Of a stretch of DNA of 64,000 nt, positions 58,590 through 64,000 are shown piece by piece. The notes beneath the pieces are model-generated. The model saw only the letters and a list, made by a program, of their open reading frames with translations. It did not search any database and had not been told where the DNA came from. This stretch comes from Peromyscus leucopus (Eukaryota > Chordata > Mammalia > Rodentia > Cricetidae): positions 14,796,298 through 14,860,297 of the forward strand of contig NC_051068.1 in assembly GCF_004664715.2 (NCBI RefSeq), read 5' to 3'. How positions within the stretch are numbered: position 1 is the stretch's first letter; the number at the start of each line of letters is the position of its first letter. Position numbers and translations under genes: made by a program.

Positions 58590-59165
58590 TTAAATTTAGG
58601 TCTGTATATGACAGAAAACACATTGTGTTTGCCTTTCTGATTCTGGCTTTTTTCACTTAGCGTTATCACCCCCAGCACATCTGTCTTCCTCCAAATGTTA
58701 TCATTTTTTTTTTTATGGCTTTGTGTATATATGTCACATTTTCCTTATTCAGCATTTGTGGCCTCTTCTCCTTTCTTTCTTAAATTACATTTAGTGTGTG
58801 GGGTGTAGTGGGCGGTGTGTACCACCTCATACAGGGAGAGCTCAGAGGACAATTACTAGAGTTCTCTCCTTCCACAGGAAGGTCCTCAGGGTGTTGGGCT
58901 TGGTGGAGGTGCCTTCACCTGCTGAGTCATCTCACTGACCTCCTTTGTTTTCCTGTTGATAGTCATTCTGACAGGGTGAGATGCAATCTGTTTTAATCTG
59001 CATTTCCCCCAAGGCTAAGGGTGCCGAGTGCACATTTCTTCTGCTGCTAGTCCTCCGTTAGGTCCTTGGCCCCTAGGCTTGTTGGGTGATTTGAAGGTTT
59101 GTTTGTTTAGTGTGTACTTGCTTAGTGTTCGCAATTCTTCATATGCTGTGCGTATTAATCCCCTG
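58590..59165 (-). mobile_element. L1 ORF2 3' relic, antisense, with nested SINE
   Basis: Complement of L1 phrases: 'TTGTGTTTGCCTTTCTGATT', 'ATATATGTCACATTTTCCTT', then after a SINE 'TGATAGTCATTCTGACAGGG', 'TTTTAATCTGCATTTCCCCC'. These correspond to the ORF2 C-terminal end, heavily decayed; about 400 bp expected between the two parts is missing. Confidence 0.72.
58775..58940 (-). mobile_element. B3 SINE nested in L1 relic
   Basis: 'GAGTTCTCTCCTTCCACAGG', 'GTGTTGGGCTTGGTGGAGGT', 'CACCTGCTGAGTCATCTCAC'. Confidence 0.85.
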
Positions 59166-59435
59166 TAGGGGTGTGCAGGAAATACCATATATTTTATAAA
59201 CTCAACTTAAGGAACAAAATCGTATTTCATTATAAATCTCAGGCAAACTAACTGTCTGGGTTGAAGGAGATTTGAAAACATGGTCATTCATTTATTTGTA
59301 CAAGGGACTGAGTCCTGCATCTCATGAGTACCAGTGGAACACTCCATCATAGAGCTACCTGCCCTGCACTTTCTCTTTGGAGGCAGTGTGCAACCACATT
59401 GTTTGGGCTGTCCTTGGACTTCTGTAGTTCAAGGA
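59166..59435. other. Unique block
   Basis: No element recognised; followed at 59436-59515 by a B4-like right half ('GGTTAACCTCAGCTACAAAG'). Confidence 0.4.
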
Positions 59436-59561
59436 TGGGGGTTAAAGGTTAACCTCAGCTACAAAGCAAGTTTGAAGTCAGTCTCAGCTACATGAGAAGA
59501 CCTGTCCCAAGATGTACAACTAAACTAGACTGAAATAAAATAAACTAAGAAAATTCAAAGG

Positions 59562-59650
59562 CTGGGAACAAAGCTCAGCTCAGAGCAGTCTAGCAAACTG
59601 TTTGGCAGTGATGACCCTGATTCCTGTCCCCAACACCCATGTGTGCTCAT

Positions 59651-59702
<52 letters not shown>
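59562..59702 (+). mobile_element. B3-like SINE ending in (CA)24
   Basis: 'GGCTGGGAACAAAGCTCAGC', 'CCTGATTCCTGTCCCCAACA', then a CA run at 59653-59701. Confidence 0.75.
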
Positions 59703-59703
<1 letters not shown>

Positions 59704-59809
59704 CACATTTGAGAATGCACCCACACATCTAGAAAAAACAACCATGATAATTAATGCACAGCTCACTCTTTGTAAAATAAAGGCAAAATGAGTTATTATT
59801 GTTGTTATT

Positions 59810-59916
59810 TACTGAGACAGGGTCTGACTCTGTAGCCCAGGCTAGCCTGGAACTCATGGCAATCCTCCTGTGTCAGCTTCCCAATTATTATAGGCATGAA
59901 CCATCATACCTGGCTG
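59810..59916 (-). mobile_element. B1/B4-derived SINE
   Basis: 'ACTGAGACAGGGTCTGACTC', 'GCTAGCCTGGAACTCATGGC', 'GGCATGAACCATCATACCTG'. Confidence 0.8.
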
Positions 59917-59958
59917 AGTTTCTCGTTTGTTTTGTTTTTGCTTAAAACATTTTTTTAA

Positions 59959-60100
59959 GTTGGTTATGGTGGTGCACACCATTAAGCTTAGCACTTGGGA
60001 GGTAGGGGTAGGTGGATCTACCTCTGTGAATTTGAGATCAGCCTGGTTTACATAGTGAGTTCCAGGCTGGTCAGGGCTGCAGAGAGAGAGAGCCCGTCTA
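59959..60100 (+). mobile_element. B1 SINE
   Basis: 'AGTTGGTTATGGTGGTGCAC', 'TTTGAGATCAGCCTGGTTTA', 'GTTCCAGGCTGGTCAGGGCT'. Confidence 0.92.
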
Positions 60101-60117
60101 GAGTAAATATTTTTTCA

Positions 60118-60297
60118 TAGTTGTTTGGCGTGTGCAGGTGTGCGTGTATGTGGGGTGTGTATGTGTTGGGCATGTGCTATGGTGGGATTGTGAACATTCT
60201 CTCCTCCTACCCTCTGGGTCTTGGGGATCGAATTTGGGCTGTCAGGGTTGTCGGCAATTGCTTTCAGCCACTGAGCCATTTCCACAGTGTCCTATCA
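60118..60297 (-). mobile_element. B3-like SINE
   Basis: TG-rich 5' end, 'TGGGTCTTGGGGATCGAATT', 'GGCAATTGCTTTCAGCCACT', 'GAGCCATTTCCACAG'. A B1 scrap follows at 60335-60392 ('CTGAGTGCTGGGATTATACA'). Confidence 0.7.
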
Positions 60298-60482
60298 TTT
60301 TCCAGAAAGAAGTTTGGATTTTGCTGTTGTCTGCCTACCGCTGGCCTCCTGAGTGCTGGGATTATACATGTGCCTCCCCACGCCCATTTTGGAAAGTGAA
60401 TTATTCAAAATAAGGTACAGTGATGATCATTTCAACAACTTTTCATTTATTTGTTTTTTTTATCAACAACAAGAAGAGAACA

Positions 60483-60615
60483 TGGTGGTGGTGGTGGTGG
60501 TGGCGCTCACCTTTAATCCCAGCACTCAGGAGGCAGAGGCAGGTGGATCTCTGGGAGTTTACAGAGTGAGTTCCAGGACAGCTAAGGTTACAGAGAGAAA
60601 CCCTGTCTCAAACAA
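60483..60615 (+). mobile_element. B1 SINE with (GGT)n expansion in its head
   Basis: The head GGTGGTGGCGC is expanded to seven GGT units at 60484-60504; the rest runs to 'GAGAAACCCTGTCTCAAACA' with CGAGGCCAGCCTGG deleted. Confidence 0.94.
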
Positions 60616-60787
60616 CAACAAAACAAGAAAAGAGCTCTGAGGTCCCCAAGAGGAAGCCAACAAGGAGTGTTTGGATGGAAACGCTAGCTATCCTGCGTTG
60701 GTGATTAGACATTGTCTGATTAGCACATTGTATCTTGTAAGTACACACATCAATGTCTGAGAATAAATGATTTAAAATAAGACGTTT

Positions 60788-60930
60788 GTGCCAGAGTGAT
60801 GGCTCAGCCTTGAGAGCCCATACTGCTCTGCAGAAGATCCAAGTTTTGTCCCCAGCACTCTTGAGGGACAGCTCCAACTCCAGGGACACTATGTTTATGA
60901 ACACAAATCCATATGCAGACATCTAACCAT
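60788..60930 (+). mobile_element. B2/B3-like SINE, diverged
   Basis: 'TGCCAGAGTGATGGCTCAGC', 'TTGTCCCCAGCACTCTTGAG', 'CTCCAACTCCAGGGACACTA'. Confidence 0.8.
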
Positions 60931-60951
60931 AATTAAGAAAGTATTTAAGAG

Positions 60952-61172
60952 CACAGCAATGGTGGTGCACACCTTTAATTCCGGCACTCAGGAGGCAGAG
61001 GCAGGCAGATCTCTGAGTTCGAGGCCAGCCTGGTCAACAGAGTGAGATCCATGACAGCCAGGGCTACACAGAGAAACCTGTCTCGGAAAACAAAACAAAA
61101 CAAAACAAAAACAAACAAACAAACAAACAAAAAAACAACAACAAAAGAAAAAACCAAAAAAAAAAAGGAAGA
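60952..61172 (+). mobile_element. B1 SINE with 17-bp TSD
   Basis: AAGAAAGTATTTAAGAG (60935-60951) and AAGAAAATATTTAAGAG (61173-61189), 16 of 17. Body to 'GAGAAACCTGTCTCGGAAAA', then a long (CAAAA)n/(CAAA)n tail. Confidence 0.97.
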
Positions 61173-61261
61173 AAGAAAATATTTAAGAGTGTAATCAAAA
61201 CATTAAAAACACAATATTTCAAAAGATAGAAACTTTTTTTCTTCTAATTTATCTTTTTGGG

Positions 61262-61450
61262 TTTTCTTTGAGGCAATTTCTCATGTAGCAAGAACTGACT
61301 ATACAGCTGAAGATGACCTTGAACTCCTGATCCTCCTGCCTCCACCTTTGGAGCTCTGGGATAAGAGGGGAGTGTTGCCACACCTAGTGTATGCTGGGGC
61401 TTGTTGCCTGCTAGGCTAGTAACCTGCCCACTGCACCACAACCTGACCCC
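61262..61450 (-). mobile_element. B4 SINE
   Basis: 'GAGGCAATTTCTCATGTAGC', 'CAGCTGAAGATGACCTTGAA', then ID-like 'CTGGGGCTTGTTGCCTGCTA', 'CTGCCCACTGCACCACAACC'. Confidence 0.83.
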
Positions 61451-61451
61451 G

Positions 61452-62133
61452 AAGCCTAATTTTATCATTCCATGCTGAATCATTGCATCAGCTAGGTCTG
61501 AATATCTCCCAAGAGGACCCCTGAAGTGTGTGCTCTACATCAGGCAGGACATTAATTTGCAGGTGCAATTGCAAACACAAAATTCAGACTTTTCTGTCAG
61601 ACTGCCTCAGAGAAGGGAACTCCATCAGGCCGACCAGTCTTACTTTAATCTCTACTAAGATCATTCCTTGGGTGTGAGCTCGAACTCATGGGAGATCACC
61701 ACAGCTGCCCTCAAGGAGGACCGTGGAGGGGTCTTCCAACCATTCCTGACGGCGCAGTGAGTGGCCTTGTTGCCCTTCAGTCCCAGGCTGTGGGACTGTC
61801 CCTGCAGGCACTGGCGGTTTGGGAGGCTCTCTGTTCATTGTCTGGGCCTGCCAAGAGCACAAGCTCTAAGTCTGTGCTTGCTCATGCTTTTCCTCTGCAA
61901 GGAAGAGGGAAGAAAAGTTCTTGACACCACACCGCTGCTGTGTTAGTACTGGAGGAAGGAGCCAGCGCAGCTTACACAATCCAACTCCTACTTGCATAAT
62001 CTATAACAGGAGATGACATTTGCACCTAATCCCCGCAGGGGTCATGGCTGAGAGGGCAAACAGCAGAGGGAACTCATACGGAGGCCCATGGGTACACAGA
62101 GGCAGTGAAAGTCATTTGACAGTTACTGTAAGA
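61452..62133. other. Unique sequence
   Basis: No element recognised; moderately GC-rich at 61690-61900. Confidence 0.5.
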
Positions 62134-62134
62134 G

Positions 62135-62340
62135 CCGCGGTTCTCAACCTTCCTAACCCTGCGACGACCCTTTAATACAGTTCCTCATGTTTCAGTGACC
62201 CCCAAACATAAAATTATTTCACTGCTACTTCATAACTGTAATTTTGCTACACTTATGAATCATAATGTAAATACCTGATATGCGAGATATCTGATACGTG
62301 ACTCCTGTGGGGGTCTTGACCCGCAGATTGAGAATCACTG
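62135..62340 (+). mobile_element. URR1-type hAT-Charlie DNA transposon
   Basis: Near full-length non-autonomous element: 'GGTTCTCAACCTTCCTAACC', 'CCTTTAATACAGTTCCTCAT', 'TGCTACTTCATAACTGTAAT' and terminal 'TTGAGAATCACTG', whose complement pairs with the 5' CCGCGGTTCTCAA as decayed terminal inverted repeats. Flanking octamers TGTAAGAG and TGTTACTG share only five of eight bases. Confidence 0.93.
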
Positions 62341-62360
62341 TGTTACTGGGTTAAAAAAAT

Positions 62361-62500
62361 AGATTGCCGAACAAGCCTGGTGACCGGAGTTTGATTCCTG
62401 GAACCCACGTAAAGATGGAAGGAGGGAACCTACTCTACAGAGCTGTCCTCTGACCCTCCCCCACCCACCATGCTGCACACACACACACAATACAATAATA
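62361..62500 (+). mobile_element. B3 SINE, 5' truncated
   Basis: 'AACAAGCCTGGTGACCGGAG', 'TTTGATTCCTGGAACCCACG', 'GAGCTGTCCTCTGACCCTCC', (CA)n tail. Confidence 0.9.
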
Positions 62501-62504
62501 ATTT

Positions 62505-62928
62505 TGATATGTGTATATATATATTTGTAAAGGACCCTTTTAGCTATATAATCCTCAGACAGAAACAGTCAGCAAATAAACCACTGTAAAGCTGAGACTC
62601 TGGGCGTGGGGGGCAAAGGGAAATGGAGTGGAGAGTTGGGGCAGATGGTCACAGGGCCAAGAGGCACAGTGGCGTGGCAGCATGGAGTCCTGCTTACTTT
62701 AGCCTAGTAACAGGCTGCTCTGTTGACATCTGTCACATCACACAGGTGGCACTTCCTTGTTCCTTATTCAGATGAAGAAGGAGAAGGGCAGAGCCTGGGT
62801 GAAAGCATGTGGGAAGTGAGGGAACAGGCGCTTACCCTACCCTCCTGTGCGCCATGGGTGAACTGCTGAGGAGCGCCCTCTTTTGCATTCTATTCCAATA
62901 ACAGTGTAGAGATCTCCTCAGCGAAGCT
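62505..62928. other. Unique sequence
   Basis: Nothing recognised. Confidence 0.45.
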
Positions 62929-63467
62929 GTGTCTCTCGAAGTGGATGGTAATTAACACAGAGACCCACAATGCACAATGTGAGGAGAGTGAGGGACTTTG
63001 GAGCACTCAGCCCTAAATGGAATGTCTTTATCAAAGCCCTTCCCTCAAGGCTCAGGGACCGTGCAGAAGAGGAGATACCAAGAACCAGAGGTGATGATGA
63101 CCCCAAAGAAACAGTGTCCTCTAGACACAACAGGCCCCATGCACACATGAGCTCTCCGAGACGATGGTAGCATGCACAAGACCTGCACAGGTTCAAGCAA
63201 GACAAGCTCTCAGCACAAAAAAGAAAGGGAAATGAGACTCAAAGTCCCACCCCTAGACAGAAACTGATGGCTGCTGAGAGGGGGAAATCAGTTTCTTCAA
63301 TGGAAGGACACCAGGTTTATTGGCCATACCCCAGGGCACGCCCCGCTTGCAGGAGTAGTTGGTCATCACAGAACCGACTCAGTGTGTTTTCTTTGCTCTT
63401 TCCTTTTGTTTTGGTTTATTTTTCTTTGTATATATGTGCTTCCTTTCCTTTTTTTTTTTTTTTTTTT

Positions 63468-63607
63468 TTTTTAAAGACAAGGTTTCTCTGTGTAGCCTTG
63501 GGTGTCCTGGGTCTCGATCTGTAGCCCAGGCTGACCTTGAACTCAGAGATCCACCTGGCTCTGCCTCCAGAGTGCTGGGATTAAAGGCATGGCTATCATC
63601 ACCTGGC
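63468..63607 (-). mobile_element. B1 SINE nested in L1 3' UTR
   Basis: T24 tail, then 'AAAGACAAGGTTTCTCTGTG', 'CTGACCTTGAACTCAGAGAT', 'GGATTAAAGGCATGGCTATC'. Confidence 0.95.
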
Positions 63608-63608
63608 T

Positions 63609-63728
<120 letters not shown>

Positions 63729-63930
63729 AGAAAGAAAGAATATATAGTTGTGTTAGCTGTGGAGGAAGGTTTGTTTTGTTTCATTTGTGTGTGTGTTTCT
63801 GCTTTGTTTTTGTTTTTTGCTTCTAAGAGAGAAAAAATATAGAATTAGGTCGATGGGGGTGGGGGGGATCTGGGAGGAGACAGAATATAACCAAAATATT
63901 TTACATGAAGAAACAAGATAATAAAATAAT

Positions 63931-64000
63931 AGGGTGGGTGCAGTGGTGCATGCCCGGGGAGGCAGAGGCAGTCTGAGCCCTGAGCCCCAGGCCAGCCAGA
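63931..64000 (+). mobile_element. B1 SINE, cut by window end
   Basis: 'AGGGTGGGTGCAGTGGTGCA', 'GGGGAGGCAGAGGCAG', 'CAGGCCAGCCAGA'; continues beyond the window. Confidence 0.85.

Noticed and set aside
62121..62348. GTTACTG on both sides of URR1 considered as its target duplication
   Set aside because: The left copy lies six bases away from the element end, so it cannot be the 8-bp duplication; the true one has decayed.

Overview
This is a gene-poor, repeat-dense stretch of rodent nuclear DNA. Across its length it carries B1 (7SL-derived), B2 and B3 (tRNA-derived), B4 (ID/B1 fusion) and ID (tRNA-Ala-like) SINEs, rodent L1 3' ends, MaLR (MT-type) LTRs, class II ERV solo LTRs and a URR1 hAT element; that combination is restricted to murid and cricetid rodents. 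Many young B1 copies carry the variant 'ATCCAGGACAGGCACCAAA' in the right half in place of the Mus-like 'CCAGGACAGCCAGGGCTAC'. I associate that variant with cricetid rodents (hamsters, voles, deer mice), so a cricetid source is my best guess; the species is not determined.

I find no intact protein-coding gene. The open reading frames in the window run through SINEs in antisense, through (CA)n/(TC)n tracts or through a minisatellite. The only recognisable gene relic is the 3' part of a ribosomal protein L11 processed pseudogene on the minus strand (55.8-56.1 kb). The window is therefore intergenic or intronic.

Layout. 0-16 kb: mostly SINEs, an 86-bp tandem duplication (2.2 kb), a degenerate GATA tract (7.2 kb), an antisense L1 3' UTR followed directly by an MT LTR (11.7-13.0 kb), and two short L1-style retrocopies of one transcript 3' end (3.1 and 13.4 kb). 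16.4-18.1 kb: the longest SINE-free island, with TATA-like, GC-rich and MEF2-like motifs, the best regulatory candidate. 18-29 kb: SINEs, an ancient MaLR relic, antisense L1 with a nested B1 that holds a perfect 16-bp hairpin, unique islands at 20.9-21.7 and 24.2-25.2 kb, a sense L1 3' UTR, and an MT LTR split by an ID element. 29.5-31.0 kb: another unique island. 31-48 kb: dense SINEs, two MaLR relics, (TCTA)n and unique blocks at 32.6, 33.7, 35.6, 39.6, 43-44 and 45.9-47.0 kb. 48.8-52.1 kb: a cluster of solo LTRs, two with perfect 6-bp and one with imperfect target duplications, including one LTR inserted in another. 52.3 kb: a 32-bp minisatellite. 54-64 kb: nested SINEs, the RPL11 pseudogene, L1 ORF2 relic, URR1, and a final sense L1 3' UTR with nested B1 and (TTTC)n(TC)n.

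The elements are independent insertions and do not form a pathway; what they preserve is an insertion history readable from nesting and target-site duplications. Family names are from recalled consensus sequences, not a database search.
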